Shown here piece after piece: positions 7,990 to 16,219 of a stretch of 55,948 nucleotides of DNA. Source of the stretch: a virus; the IMG/VR virus record IMGVR_UViG_3300010885_035166, positions 1-55,948 of that record. One strand, given 5' to 3'. The notes beneath the pieces are model-generated. The model was not told the DNA's origin and did no database searches. It saw only the letters and a list, made by a program, of their open reading frames with translations. Positions within the stretch are counted from its first letter, which is position 1; every line of letters starts with the position of its first letter. Position numbers and translations under genes: made by a program.

Positions 7990-8580
7990 ATGAGTAAAAA
8001 ACTAATTTTTTTAATGTTTTTTGTAATATCATTAAATGGATTTTCACAAAAATTAAGAGATAGCGTATATTTTAAATTTGAAATATTTGAAGTGATGTAT
8101 TCAGAAGTATTAGAACAACCATTATGGGTTAAATATACGGTATTGTGTCCTAATGGTACTGCGTCTAGAGCTGGTATGGATTTTTATATCAATAATTTAA
8201 TACATACTTCAGATTGGTTTGATTATTATCAAAATATGTATGATAAGGGTCATTTAGCACCAGCTGCTAATTTTAATTGTACCACTAAAATGTTATATAT
8301 GACATTCACGTATTTAAATTGTAGTTTACAACAACAAGATTTAAATAGAACAACATGGAAATTATTAGAAGACCACGAAAGAAAATTAAAAGAAAAAAAC
8401 AGTAGAGTTGATGTCAAAGTTATATGTGTTTTTAGTAAAAAATCAATTAAATTATCTAGTGGTGCAACAGTACCTGATGGATTTTATAAATTAATTAGCT
8501 ATGGTAAAAAAATTGAAAAATATTATTTTAAAAATGAAAAACCAAAATATTCAGACTATTTAAAATACCGTGTAAAATAA
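7990..8580 (+). CDS. Exported DNA/RNA non-specific endonuclease (NUC/EndoG family)
   Basis: A 196-residue beta-beta-alpha-metal nuclease. Residues 1-20 form a signal peptide (lysines, a hydrophobic run, NGFSQ before the mature end) of Bacteroidota style. The active site is YDKGHLAP with the general base His88; the family usually has DRGH, so Arg is replaced by Lys here. The metal-binding Asn is expected at N119 in LQQQDLNRTTW, followed by KLLEDHE, matching the family N-x7-W-x2-LE layout. Export suggests action in the periplasm or outside, unlike the neighbouring leader-bearing proteins. It may degrade host or competitor DNA, or help clear nucleic acids at lysis. Small for the family. Confidence 0.8.
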   Translation: MSKKLIFLMFFVISLNGFSQKLRDSVYFKFEIFEVMYSEVLEQPLWVKYTVLCPNGTASRAGMDFYINNLIHTSDWFDYYQNMYDKGHLAPAANFNCTTKMLYMTFTYLNCSLQQQDLNRTTWKLLEDHERKLKEKNSRVDVKVICVFSKKSIKLSSGATVPDGFYKLISYGKKIEKYYFKNEKPKYSDYLKYRVK

Positions 8581-8581
8581 T

Positions 8582-9334
8582 ATGAAAAAATTAATTAAAA
8601 AATTATTACGAGAAACAATACTTTTAGAAAAATTAACACATGTTGATGACGATGTTAATTTGTTATATGATAAATATTTTAAACATGATATTGATATAAT
8701 TGAAAAAACAGGATTGATAACACCTGATATGTTTAAAAAGTCTGAGACAGATACATCAATTTTAATATCGCCCGATTCGTTTACGTGTCATGAATTAAAC
8801 CCTTGCGTTATAATAATAAACTCAGGTCATAATCATTATAATCCAAACCATAACAGAATTAGTCTTAGTTATTCTAGCAATGCATTAAATTTTATACAGA
8901 ATCAAGCTGATGGAAATATAAAAAGAGCCATTAGTTTTTTACCTAGTGGTTTTCAAAAAAAATCAATGGAAGCAGAATTTACTGAACATAAAATTAAGGG
9001 TAGTATTCATCATGAGTTAGTTCATTGGATAGACGACACATTAAATAATAGTCATATTAAAACAGCAGTTAATAAGAAACAGTATGATTATAGGAATATG
9101 AATGTAAATGCAACAAAAATAGAAATTCAAGGACAAATTCATAACATAAAACAATTATATAATAAATATAAAAATGTATGGGATGAAATATCATTTCAAG
9201 ATATGTTAGACATGTCATCATCATTACTTAGTATTAATGATGGACTTAAAGGTGAGACAAACGCAAAATGGCGTAAGGAATTAAAGCAAAGAATGAATAG
9301 AGAAGGATTATTAGGTAAAAAAATGACAAATTAA
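8582..9334 (+). CDS. Putative zinc metalloprotease with capsid-targeting-type leader
   Basis: A 250-residue protein starting MKKLIKKLLRE/T, the second copy of the shared leader. At residues 144-148 it carries HELVH inside GSIHHELVHWIDD, the HExxH zinc site of metalloproteases with catalytic Glu145; Asp151/Asp152 or a Glu further on (GETNAKW, near 220) could be the third ligand. The rest is without a family match that I know. No export signal. If packaged in the head and injected, it could cleave a host protein early in infection or act in head maturation. It begins two bases after the nuclease stop. Confidence 0.65.
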   Translation: MKKLIKKLLRETILLEKLTHVDDDVNLLYDKYFKHDIDIIEKTGLITPDMFKKSETDTSILISPDSFTCHELNPCVIIINSGHNHYNPNHNRISLSYSSNALNFIQNQADGNIKRAISFLPSGFQKKSMEAEFTEHKIKGSIHHELVHWIDDTLNNSHIKTAVNKKQYDYRNMNVNATKIEIQGQIHNIKQLYNKYKNVWDEISFQDMLDMSSSLLSINDGLKGETNAKWRKELKQRMNREGLLGKKMTN

Positions 9335-9349
9335 TATAAAATATTAATT

Positions 9350-9757
9350 ATGAAAGAAATTATAAAAAAATTATTACGTGAAAGTACATTAGAATCTATA
9401 AACAAAGATGAAAATAAATTTAAAATTCAAATGGAACTAGATAGTATCATACAAAAATATGATGATATGGGTATGGCGTGTTGGATATATTTAAAAGGTG
9501 ATTATGCAATTGAGGTTGCATCAATAAAAGTAAAAGATAAATCACAAAGAAGACAAGGATTAGGTACCGCTCTAATGGGCGAAATAAACGCATTGTGCGA
9601 TAAATACGGATTATTGTGTGTTCTTACACCAGAAGATACCGAAAGCTCTAAATCAGGCTTATTACGCTTCTACAAACGCTTTGGGTTTGTGTCAAATATG
9701 GGTAAGTATAAAGATTTTAGATTTAGAAATTCAATGATTAGATTTCCAAATAAATAA
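9350..9757 (+). CDS. GNAT acetyltransferase with capsid-targeting-type leader
   Basis: A 135-residue protein, third carrier of the leader (MKEIIKKLLRE/S). Residues 54-85 give a clear GNAT motif A: VASIKVKDKSQRRQGLGTAL, with R67-x-x-G70-x-G72 for the acetyl-CoA pyrophosphate, followed by a helix. The end (LRFYKRFGFVSN) is the usual GNAT last block. It would transfer an acetyl group to an amine of a protein or small molecule; the substrate is unknown. The phage context and leader suggest delivery into the host with the genome, somewhat like T4 Alt, which is also head-packaged. It is the last plus-strand gene before convergence at 9758. Confidence 0.72.
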   Translation: MKEIIKKLLRESTLESINKDENKFKIQMELDSIIQKYDDMGMACWIYLKGDYAIEVASIKVKDKSQRRQGLGTALMGEINALCDKYGLLCVLTPEDTESSKSGLLRFYKRFGFVSNMGKYKDFRFRNSMIRFPNK

Positions 9758-9760
9758 ACC

Positions 9761-10099
9761 TTATTCTTTTGGTGGTAGTGGAAATTCATCAATTATATTA
9801 TTAGTTTCTTCTGATTCAGAATGTATTGCTTGGTCAACATTATCTTTTATTGTTGGAAGTTTAGATAATTTACCAATAACATCATATTTTAATATTTTTT
9901 CTGCCGACATAAATTTAAATGCTATCCATATTGTAATTACACATAACGATACATAAAATACCCAAAATTGAAGATTAAAAGGATTTAAAATCCCAGCAAT
10001 TCCATATGCAACAAACATACTTAAACAAATTAACCCTATGAATCGTTTCATAGAAATTTTGTTGCTATCAGACAATAAAATGTTTAAAAATTTTTTCAT
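9761..10099 (-). CDS. Small two-helix membrane protein
   Basis: A 112-residue protein with hydrophobic segments at about residues 19-38 (FIGLICLSMFVAYGIAGIL) and 45-66, a basic N-terminus and an acidic, hydrophilic C-terminus. The build is compatible with a holin or another inner-membrane phage protein; I do not recognise the family. It ends the minus-strand tail operon and converges on the GNAT gene with only three bases between stops. Confidence 0.6.
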   Translation of the reverse strand: MKKFLNILLSDSNKISMKRFIGLICLSMFVAYGIAGILNPFNLQFWVFYVSLCVITIWIAFKFMSAEKILKYDVIGKLSKLPTIKDNVDQAIHSESEETNNIIDEFPLPPKE

Positions 10100-10101
10100 A
10101 A

Positions 10102-10476
10102 TTATTGAAATTCTGGTCCTTGTTCACAAATAGTTGACTGTATTGCGGTCCACCAAGTATTTGATTCATCTACCATTGAATCACCAGTCATGCCATTTGA
10201 GTTATTTGTTTTATTGCCATTCACATCGGTATGTTTTTCTTTATTAATTTCATTGTTAGCTTGTTGTAACATACTTAATGGCTTCGCAATTTTAGCCCAT
10301 AATTCAGGATTTTTTTCTTTGGTGCCAATTGCTGCTATTACTCTACCAAGTACTTCTTCATAGCTTTTTACACTCATTGTGTTACATAATGATTGAGTAT
10401 GATAATTCATATTTTGTCCATCAATCATTTGTTCGTTTATAAACAATCTAATTTTGTTTTTTATAAAATTTTTCAT
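10102..10476 (-). CDS. Unknown protein with possible head-protease site
   Basis: A 124-residue protein. The N-terminus MKNFIKNKIRLFINE/Q is a basic amphipathic helix ending in I-N-E, resembling the capsid-targeting-type leaders seen at 7441, 8582 and 9350 but less similar. The body is hydrophilic with an Asn/Gly/Thr-rich stretch. No domain recognised. Overlaps the upstream gene by one base (TAATG). Confidence 0.6.
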   Translation of the reverse strand: MKNFIKNKIRLFINEQMIDGQNMNYHTQSLCNTMSVKSYEEVLGRVIAAIGTKEKNPELWAKIAKPLSMLQQANNEINKEKHTDVNGNKTNNSNGMTGDSMVDESNTWWTAIQSTICEQGPEFQ

Positions 10477-11879
10477 TATTGACTGGTTCTAAAGTTTGAT
10501 TCACTAGCTATTGTAAAGTTTAATACATTTTTTAATGTTGTTACTTCTAAATTTGATTCACATAAAATATCCAAGTAATAAACATTTGGTATAAGACTTT
10601 GCGTATCTAATAAAAAATAATTATAGTTTGTTGCCATTTCAATAGGTTCAAAATCAGTAACTGTATATTCGTTTCTACCTTCAGTAACATAAAGTCTATA
10701 TTTTAAGCTACTAATACTTTGTGTTTGTTCAACAGTATAAGGAATTCTTGTTGATACAATAACTTTTCTTATATCACCACGTTTTATTTTTTCTTGATTT
10801 TGTATTCCAGAAATGCTAACCGCAACTTTTTTGGGTAATGAATCTGCATTACCAATATTGTAATAACCCAAACTATTTTTTAATTCAAAGTCCAAAGTTA
10901 TATCTGGTCTAGCTATACCATTGATAACCACATTACTCCAAACATCGTTGTATAGATACCCATCAGTGGATTGTGTTGATGGTATTGTAATGTCAATAGA
11001 ATATACACCCTTTGTAACATGATTAATTTCATTTGAATCATAATATAAATAATCAATTCCATTTTGGTCATATATTCGAACCGTTGGCAAGCTATCAAGA
11101 TTTGTTGGCGTTCCAGCTAAATTTACATATAAATAAAGTTTATTTGGTTTATCTAAATAAAAATTATTTCTATCATCTTTAATATAATTTGCATAAACGC
11201 TTTCTACAAATGGCTCATAAAATGTTTGTGTATGTCTAGTAAAAAATCCAACATATTGAAGTTTATTTGTTTGAATTAATTCATAGTTTCTTGAAAATGC
11301 TATTCCTAATCCATAATTTGTATTACCTGTTAGTAATCCATTTACATAAGATGAAATATCAATTTCAATATTTTCATTACCAGCGTCGAAATGTTGTGTA
11401 CCAACAATTTTTGAACTTGTACCCGAAAATACACCCGAACCACCACTCCAATTTATGCCAGTTTGTGAATATATCCAGTTAGATGGTGCCACTGATATCG
11501 CACCATCACCATTTAAAGTAGCAGACGTTTCGTAATCATATCCAACACCTTCATCCCAAAATTGTGGAATTTTGAATACTATTAAATCAAATGAACATGC
11601 TCTATCTTTTGATGCCATGGTTCCATTTAAGAATTCAGCGTTAAAGGTTATTGTATTTGTTAGCTTAAGTGTATGGGTTAATTTTGATAAATCTGGTAAT
11701 GTACCATCGTTATATAAATTGACTAATCTAGTTTCATCAAAATGAAAAATATAGCGACTATATTTGTTTGCAATATTTTCACCCCCATAAAATAGTTCAG
11801 TAACTGGGTTTCTACCAGTATTGGTGTAACTATTTTTAATTAGTGTATTATTTTTATCAAAAAATGTTCTAATAATCAT
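10476..11879 (-). CDS. Putative tail or virion surface protein
   Basis: A 467-residue beta-rich protein. Residues about 35-220 (SRYIFHFDETRL; DEGVGYDYE; NWSGGSGVFSG; IEIDISSYVNGLLTG) have the strand pattern and aromatic content of DNRLRE-type or galactose-binding-like modules used in cell-surface and virion proteins; the remainder looks like Ig-like beta domains. No transmembrane segment or catalytic motif. It lies between the OB-fold baseplate gene and two small genes in the minus-strand tail cluster, hence the structural guess. Confidence 0.6.
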   Translation of the reverse strand: MIIRTFFDKNNTLIKNSYTNTGRNPVTELFYGGENIANKYSRYIFHFDETRLVNLYNDGTLPDLSKLTHTLKLTNTITFNAEFLNGTMASKDRACSFDLIVFKIPQFWDEGVGYDYETSATLNGDGAISVAPSNWIYSQTGINWSGGSGVFSGTSSKIVGTQHFDAGNENIEIDISSYVNGLLTGNTNYGLGIAFSRNYELIQTNKLQYVGFFTRHTQTFYEPFVESVYANYIKDDRNNFYLDKPNKLYLYVNLAGTPTNLDSLPTVRIYDQNGIDYLYYDSNEINHVTKGVYSIDITIPSTQSTDGYLYNDVWSNVVINGIARPDITLDFELKNSLGYYNIGNADSLPKKVAVSISGIQNQEKIKRGDIRKVIVSTRIPYTVEQTQSISSLKYRLYVTEGRNEYTVTDFEPIEMATNYNYFLLDTQSLIPNVYYLDILCESNLEVTTLKNVLNFTIASESNFRTSQ

Positions 11880-11885
11880 TTTCTT

Positions 11886-11899
11886 TATTAATAAATATC
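11886..11899 (-). promoter_or_regulatory. Candidate late promoter element
   Basis: On the minus strand gatatttattaata lies 7 to 20 bases before the ATG at 11879. Same core as the plus-strand copies, in the coding orientation. Confidence 0.4.
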
Positions 11900-11935
11900 A
11901 AAGAATATTAGATTATTTAGATGTTAATTAACATT

Positions 11936-12916
11936 TTAATTAATGCGTATATTACGAGATAACATACGATTTTCAAGGTCTTCAGCTAAACTTTTAAATT
12001 TTAAAACATCTTGAGTTGCACCACCAGATATTAAGTCTGTTGCTGGTGTCCCATTACTACTATGTACGTGATTTATTACCGCATTTTTAAGTAATTTAAG
12101 ATATTCAATTAATAAATCGCCAAATGGTAACGGATGTGCCGTATCTAAAATATTTAAAAGTTCTTCATCACTAATTAAATTATCTTGATTTGTTAGATTA
12201 AATCTTGGGGAACCGTCTTTGTGGGTTAATAAATTAATTTTATTTCCAACAACATTAATTGCCGTGCCTCTTTCTTGTGTTTTATCTTCTTGTGGTTTGG
12301 TAATCGCAACATCATTTTTAATTTGAATATAGCCTTGTGTTATAGCATTAAATTGAAACGAAAACGGATTATTATCGTTAGGTTTGGATGTTTCAAATTT
12401 ACCAGCTCTGATTAATACTTCATTTTTTTTAAATATTAAATCGGTATTATATCTACCTTGTACTGCAATATCTGTAGCATTTGGAAAAACACCTTTTAAT
12501 GCTGGAATTCGATTAAAATCAACATTAGGTGTGTTTGTAGCAAATGTAAATGAATTTAACCCTGTTAAATCAACGCTATCAAATTCTAAATTGTTAAGTT
12601 GTGAGATAATAGGTCCAAAATATAATCTATCACTATGTGTTTTTTGTTTATCATAAATTAACACAAACACCCCCTCACCGACAATTGGTGTTGATGAAAA
12701 GAATTTTGGAACCATAGGATATGACCATGGTATATCATTTGTTGCAACGCCATCGTCTCCGCCTTTGGCAGCTTGACCAGGAATTTTTACTTTAATTCTA
12801 CCTAGTGATTCTGGGTCATCAATACTTACAACAATACCAATTTGAATCGATTTAATAAAATCAACAGTGCTTAATACACTAGGTTTGTTTGAATTAAAAT
12901 TACTATCAGCCGACAT
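11936..12916 (-). CDS. Baseplate hub / spike protein with gp5-type OB fold
   Basis: A 326-residue protein. Residues about 25-110 match the N-terminal OB domain of T4 gp5 and related spike proteins: GIVVSIDDPESLGRIKVKI, PWSYPMVPKF, then a VGEGVFVLIYD strand that closes the barrel. Such proteins sit at the tip of the tail tube and join it to the membrane-piercing spike. A lysozyme domain as in T4 gp5 is absent; the C-terminal half has a mixed region with LLEYLKLLKNAVINHVHSS-like helix and His (residues about 265-290), often seen in phage spike proteins that bind metal or partner subunits. Surrounded by other tail genes. Confidence 0.8.
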   Translation of the reverse strand: MSADSNFNSNKPSVLSTVDFIKSIQIGIVVSIDDPESLGRIKVKIPGQAAKGGDDGVATNDIPWSYPMVPKFFSSTPIVGEGVFVLIYDKQKTHSDRLYFGPIISQLNNLEFDSVDLTGLNSFTFATNTPNVDFNRIPALKGVFPNATDIAVQGRYNTDLIFKKNEVLIRAGKFETSKPNDNNPFSFQFNAITQGYIQIKNDVAITKPQEDKTQERGTAINVVGNKINLLTHKDGSPRFNLTNQDNLISDEELLNILDTAHPLPFGDLLIEYLKLLKNAVINHVHSSNGTPATDLISGGATQDVLKFKSLAEDLENRMLSRNIRIN

Positions 12917-12917
12917 A

Positions 12918-13109
12918 TTATTCTCCCTTTAATCTTTTAACTAAAATTTTATTTGCTTTATCAAATTTCTTTTCAATTTCAATTAAATCGTCAAAATATT
13001 TAATAATTATTAATTTCATTGCCTCATGGTCAGCTTCATATTGTTTAATTTGAAACAGTATCTCGTTGTTCGATAAATTTTCTAAATCTTCTATTTTTTT
13101 TTCATCCAT
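12918..13109 (-). CDS. Small coiled-coil protein
   Basis: A 63-residue acidic/basic helical protein (MDEKKIEDLENLSNNEILF) with heptad-like spacing throughout. It ends one base before the start of the hub gene, consistent with one operon. No function recognised. Confidence 0.55.
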   Translation of the reverse strand: MDEKKIEDLENLSNNEILFQIKQYEADHEAMKLIIIKYFDDLIEIEKKFDKANKILVKRLKGE

Positions 13110-13119
13110 AAAATATATT

Positions 13120-13566
13120 TTAACGTATTACCCCACTTCCAACTGCAATATTGGTTGTAACTCCATTTGATAAGACTGGTGCACCTAAGTTACCAATTCC
13201 TATTGTTGTTACAGAAATGCCTGGTGGTATAACTATTTCTATTTTGGCTTCTGTTAAAATTGAATTAACAATCTCTTCAATGCGAATAAGCTCCATTGCT
13301 TCGCTTTTATTGGGTCCATCTCCAAATACATCGCCAGTAACTAAACCTGCCTCAGATTGCCTTGAAATAATCCTAGACGCAATTTCACTTGCGGTAATTC
13401 CAGGTCTAAGATTTGCACCTACCAATAATAATGGTGGGGGTAATGGCGAAACAGGTGTTTTAGGTATATTGAACGCTGATAATATAATATTCAATATGCT
13501 ACTAATTGACCCTAATCCAATATCGGTTACGTTTTCAGATTTTTTATTAGTGTTTACATTACTCAC
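13120..13566 (-). CDS. Unknown tail-cluster protein
   Basis: A 148-residue protein. A Pro-rich stretch (PKTPVSPLPPPLLLVGANL, about 34-52) precedes a helix (ASEIASRIISRQSEAGL) and a Gly/Val/Ile-rich beta C-terminus. It overlaps the upstream gene by four bases (ATGA-type), so translation is likely coupled. A baseplate role is suggested only by position. Confidence 0.6.
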   Translation of the reverse strand: MSNVNTNKKSENVTDIGLGSISSILNIILSAFNIPKTPVSPLPPPLLLVGANLRPGITASEIASRIISRQSEAGLVTGDVFGDGPNKSEAMELIRIEEIVNSILTEAKIEIVIPPGISVTTIGIGNLGAPVLSNGVTTNIAVGSGVIR

Positions 13567-14054
13567 GCCAATCCTTTTATTTTTCTAATTACATCTTGTG
13601 GAACACCAATTAAGCTTAATAATTGTGTTAAGTTAGATTGATTTTTATCAATTTGTTGTTTAACAATTGTTTCAGTAACAAGTTGTGTTATGTTTTTAAG
13701 TACAATATTTAATAATGTTTTAATTATTAATTCGGTTATTCTTTTAGTTATATTGTGTATTAAATTTTTATTCTTTTTTAAAAAATCAACAGCATCAGTA
13801 AAGGTTGCATCGGGCCCATATATAATTTTAAAATTAATAATAAATATTGAAATTACTTTTGGCGATAAAATAGTATTTACGATAGATTTAATAAGATTAT
13901 TAATAAGTTCTTGAATAAAATTAAATTTTAACGACTGATGGTCGGTGCTATTGTTACTATATGCTGCAACTTCATTACCAATTAAATTAAGTGAATTGGA
14001 TACAGCATCTTTTTTTTGAATTTGATTAGTAGTACTACTAACCGAATCGTTCAT
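13563..14054 (-). CDS. Unknown tail-cluster protein; possible 3' half of a frameshifted gene
   Basis: A 163-residue frame from the ATG at 14054, mostly helical with many Ile/Leu/Asn residues and no recognised domain. The same frame stays open upstream to 14114 and reads KILNTSNQLSTSVSLYSITE, which looks like protein, yet has no standard start codon. That extension meets the end of the upstream gene at a run of six A. The two frames may therefore be one protein joined by a -1 shift, or one gene broken by a one-base deletion. Confidence 0.55.
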   Translation of the reverse strand: MNDSVSSTTNQIQKKDAVSNSLNLIGNEVAAYSNNSTDHQSLKFNFIQELINNLIKSIVNTILSPKVISIFIINFKIIYGPDATFTDAVDFLKKNKNLIHNITKRITELIIKTLLNIVLKNITQLVTETIVKQQIDKNQSNLTQLLSLIGVPQDVIRKIKGLA

Positions 14055-14104
14055 TTCGGTTATGCTATAAAGTGAAACACTAGTAGAAAGTTGATTTGAT
14101 GTAT

Positions 14105-15004
14105 TTAATATTTTTTACCTTCTTTTCTATTTTTTGCATCTATTTCTTGTTGATTTTTTTCAGAGTTACTAAATACAAAATATTTATCGTTAATAATATC
14201 ATTATTATCTGAATTAATTATTTTATCGATAACAGTATTTATTTTAGCTTCGTTTTCTAATTGTTTTATAGTTTTATTAGAGGCATTAGAAATAGTACCA
14301 AACACCATATCAATAATATTAGATAAAAGCTTTTCGGTATTAAATAAACTTATACTATCAATATAATCATTATTTAAATCCGTAAGTGTTTTGTTACTAT
14401 AATCTGAATGAGCTTTTACCGTAATTGTATTGTTTGGTGTTTTACGTGAAATGTCATTTGATTTGAATTGAAACGATAATATTTTGTTAGTTGCTGTTGT
14501 CGTTTGTGGCCATGCTTCAACAGTACCATCATTTTGTATTGTTTGATACAAAAAAGTATTATAGTCTGAACTGTTTATAAGATTTGGTGTTAAATCATTA
14601 TATAATAATTTACCAGTGGATGAATATGGGTCAATAAACATAATTCCAGTAAAATCAACCTTATCAACGATATAACTCATACCATTACCATCAGGTTTAA
14701 TAATATCTGGAATTGAAGGATTTACCCCACAATTAACTATTGATTTTAATTCTGATTTTAACGCTTGTTTAACCTCTAGTTCAATGTTTTTTAACTCATA
14801 TACCAGTGTATCGGTAATACTTTGTTGTAACGCTTCATAACCAATAAGCGTTTTAATTAAATCACACAAAAAGGTAATTGAGTTTCCATCATTATTAATT
14901 GATGGAAACGATGAATTAAGCTTTAATTTAGGCATGCTTTCGGTTAACGTTCTAGCGGCTGCAATGTTACCAAAAACTTTTTTCTTTTGACTTAATATTG
15001 ACAT
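14105..15004 (-). CDS. Unknown tail/baseplate protein
   Basis: A 299-residue protein. The N-terminal 70 residues are helical; residues about 105-200 are beta-like (IVDKVDFTGIMFIDPYSSTG; SNDISRKTPNNTITVKAH), followed by helices. No family recognised. Ends EGKKY at the poly-A tract described separately, immediately before the next gene. Position in the tail operon suggests a baseplate component. Confidence 0.6.
   Translation of the reverse strand: MSILSQKKKVFGNIAAARTLTESMPKLKLNSSFPSINNDGNSITFLCDLIKTLIGYEALQQSITDTLVYELKNIELEVKQALKSELKSIVNCGVNPSIPDIIKPDGNGMSYIVDKVDFTGIMFIDPYSSTGKLLYNDLTPNLINSSDYNTFLYQTIQNDGTVEAWPQTTTATNKILSFQFKSNDISRKTPNNTITVKAHSDYSNKTLTDLNNDYIDSISLFNTEKLLSNIIDMVFGTISNASNKTIKQLENEAKINTVIDKIINSDNNDIINDKYFVFSNSEKNQQEIDAKNRKEGKKY
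14111..14116 (-). other. Six-A slippery run between two tail frames
   Basis: On the minus strand the coding end reads GGT AAA AAA TAT TAA. A -1 slip on the A run leads into ATA TTA AAT of the downstream frame, which stays open for 185 codons. One extra A in the sequence would also fuse the two frames. Confidence 0.4.
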
Positions 15005-15006
15005 AA

Positions 15007-15390
15007 TTATTCAAGTTCATTATTAATAGTTTTATCATTTTTAAGCATTTCTCTGATTGATTTAAAATCATCCAAAGAAGCTTTACCTTCAGTTCTTTCG
15101 GAAATAGCTGTATCAACATCGCCAAGATTTTTTATTATATCGCTTTGTAATTTAGCCAATTCTAATTTAATTCTAATTGCTGAATCTTTAATTTTTAATA
15201 ATCCACCTTTTTCTTTAGCAATTTTAGTTACTTCGTCAACATCTTGTGCTATAACACTAGTGCTTAATTCATTTATGGTTTTTTGCGCATCATTAATTTG
15301 TAGGCAAGCGTCATTATATGTTTCTTGCATTAATCCTTCAAGACTATCAACATTGTTAATTTTAACTTCTTGTTTTTTTCTTCTTGGCAT
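15007..15390 (-). CDS. Small coiled-coil protein
   Basis: A 127-residue protein starting MPRRKKQEVK, then long helical stretches (QINDAQKTINELSTSV; KLELAKLQSDIIKNLGDVD). No domain recognised. The first gene of the minus-strand tail operon and the one nearest to the upstream candidate promoter; separated from the next gene by two bases. Confidence 0.6.
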   Translation of the reverse strand: MPRRKKQEVKINNVDSLEGLMQETYNDACLQINDAQKTINELSTSVIAQDVDEVTKIAKEKGGLLKIKDSAIRIKLELAKLQSDIIKNLGDVDTAISERTEGKASLDDFKSIREMLKNDKTINNELE

Positions 15391-15463
15391 TTCTATATGT
15401 TTTAGTTAATTGTTATTTGAATTTATCTGTATACGTAATATTATTTATTGCGTATTGGGTTCA

Positions 15464-15477
15464 TATATAAATATTAA
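15464..15477 (-). promoter_or_regulatory. Candidate late promoter element
   Basis: On the minus strand ttaatatttatata lies about 75-90 bases before the ATG at 15390, within the 100-base gap after the sigma-factor gene. It contains the ATATTTAT core. This gap holds nothing else that I can identify. Confidence 0.35.
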
Positions 15478-15490
15478 CTAAAATATTTTT

Positions 15491-16219
15491 TTAAATATCG
15501 TTATGTTTTAAAAATTCATAAAGTTCTTTAAATCGTTTCATTGCCAGTCTAATATCTTTGGTTGATAAATTGGTATAATTACGCATTGTTTCTAAAACTG
15601 AATTTTTATTATATTTTGACCCACCATTCATTGTATCAAATGCCGTCTCCCAATTTTGTAAAATTTCAACTAATGATTGACCAACTTTTCGCTCGTTTTC
15701 ATTTAATCTTTTTTTTAATGGTAAATGTTCGTCATCAAGTTCTTCTTTAATATTATTAATCAGATTTTTTAAAAAGTCATCCATTAAAAATTTATCATCA
15801 TCAATTACATAACTCAAATCACTTCTTTCTTCAATATCTGAAGAAATATCTTCATATGATGACATTTGACGTGTATACTTTTCATCTTTTATTAAAAGAC
15901 CTAAAATATAATGTTTACATATAGTCCCATAATAAGAATAAGCTTTTTTACCTCTACTATTTTCAAATTTATGTGCTTTGGTCATTAGAAATGAAAGGGT
16001 GTCACTATGTAAATCTTCAAATGTTTCACCCTTACGATACAATTTATATCTTCTAATTATTGATTCTATCATTTTGTTCAATGGTTCTCTAAGCCATTGA
16101 TTATAAATTAAATTTCTTTCGGCATTGTCTGTTGATGATAAATAATCGTTAACAGCTTTTTCTTCATCTGGACCAAAATACATTTCATTTTTTCGTTTTC
16201 TGCCCCTTTTATTAACCAT
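15491..16219 (-). CDS. Late-transcription sigma factor (gp55-like)
   Basis: A 242-residue sigma-70-family protein. The core is the region 2 pattern near residues 65-115: ETFEDLHSDTLSFLMTKAHK, KFENSRGKKAYSYYGTICKH, matching the RNA-polymerase-binding helix and -10 recognition helix of small sigma factors. A basic start (VNKRGRKRKNEMYFG) and an acidic linker follow; the C-terminal part (YNKNSVLETMRNYTNLSTKDIRLAMKRF) may be a small helix-turn-helix. T4 gp55 is of similar domain content and reads TATAAATA late promoters; it is the natural candidate to read the ATATTTAT elements here. It could alternatively be a non-late phage sigma factor. Starts one base before the next gene's stop, so probably co-transcribed with a glycosyltransferase. 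Confidence 0.78.
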   Translation of the reverse strand: MVNKRGRKRKNEMYFGPDEEKAVNDYLSSTDNAERNLIYNQWLREPLNKMIESIIRRYKLYRKGETFEDLHSDTLSFLMTKAHKFENSRGKKAYSYYGTICKHYILGLLIKDEKYTRQMSSYEDISSDIEERSDLSYVIDDDKFLMDDFLKNLINNIKEELDDEHLPLKKRLNENERKVGQSLVEILQNWETAFDTMNGGSKYNKNSVLETMRNYTNLSTKDIRLAMKRFKELYEFLKHNDI

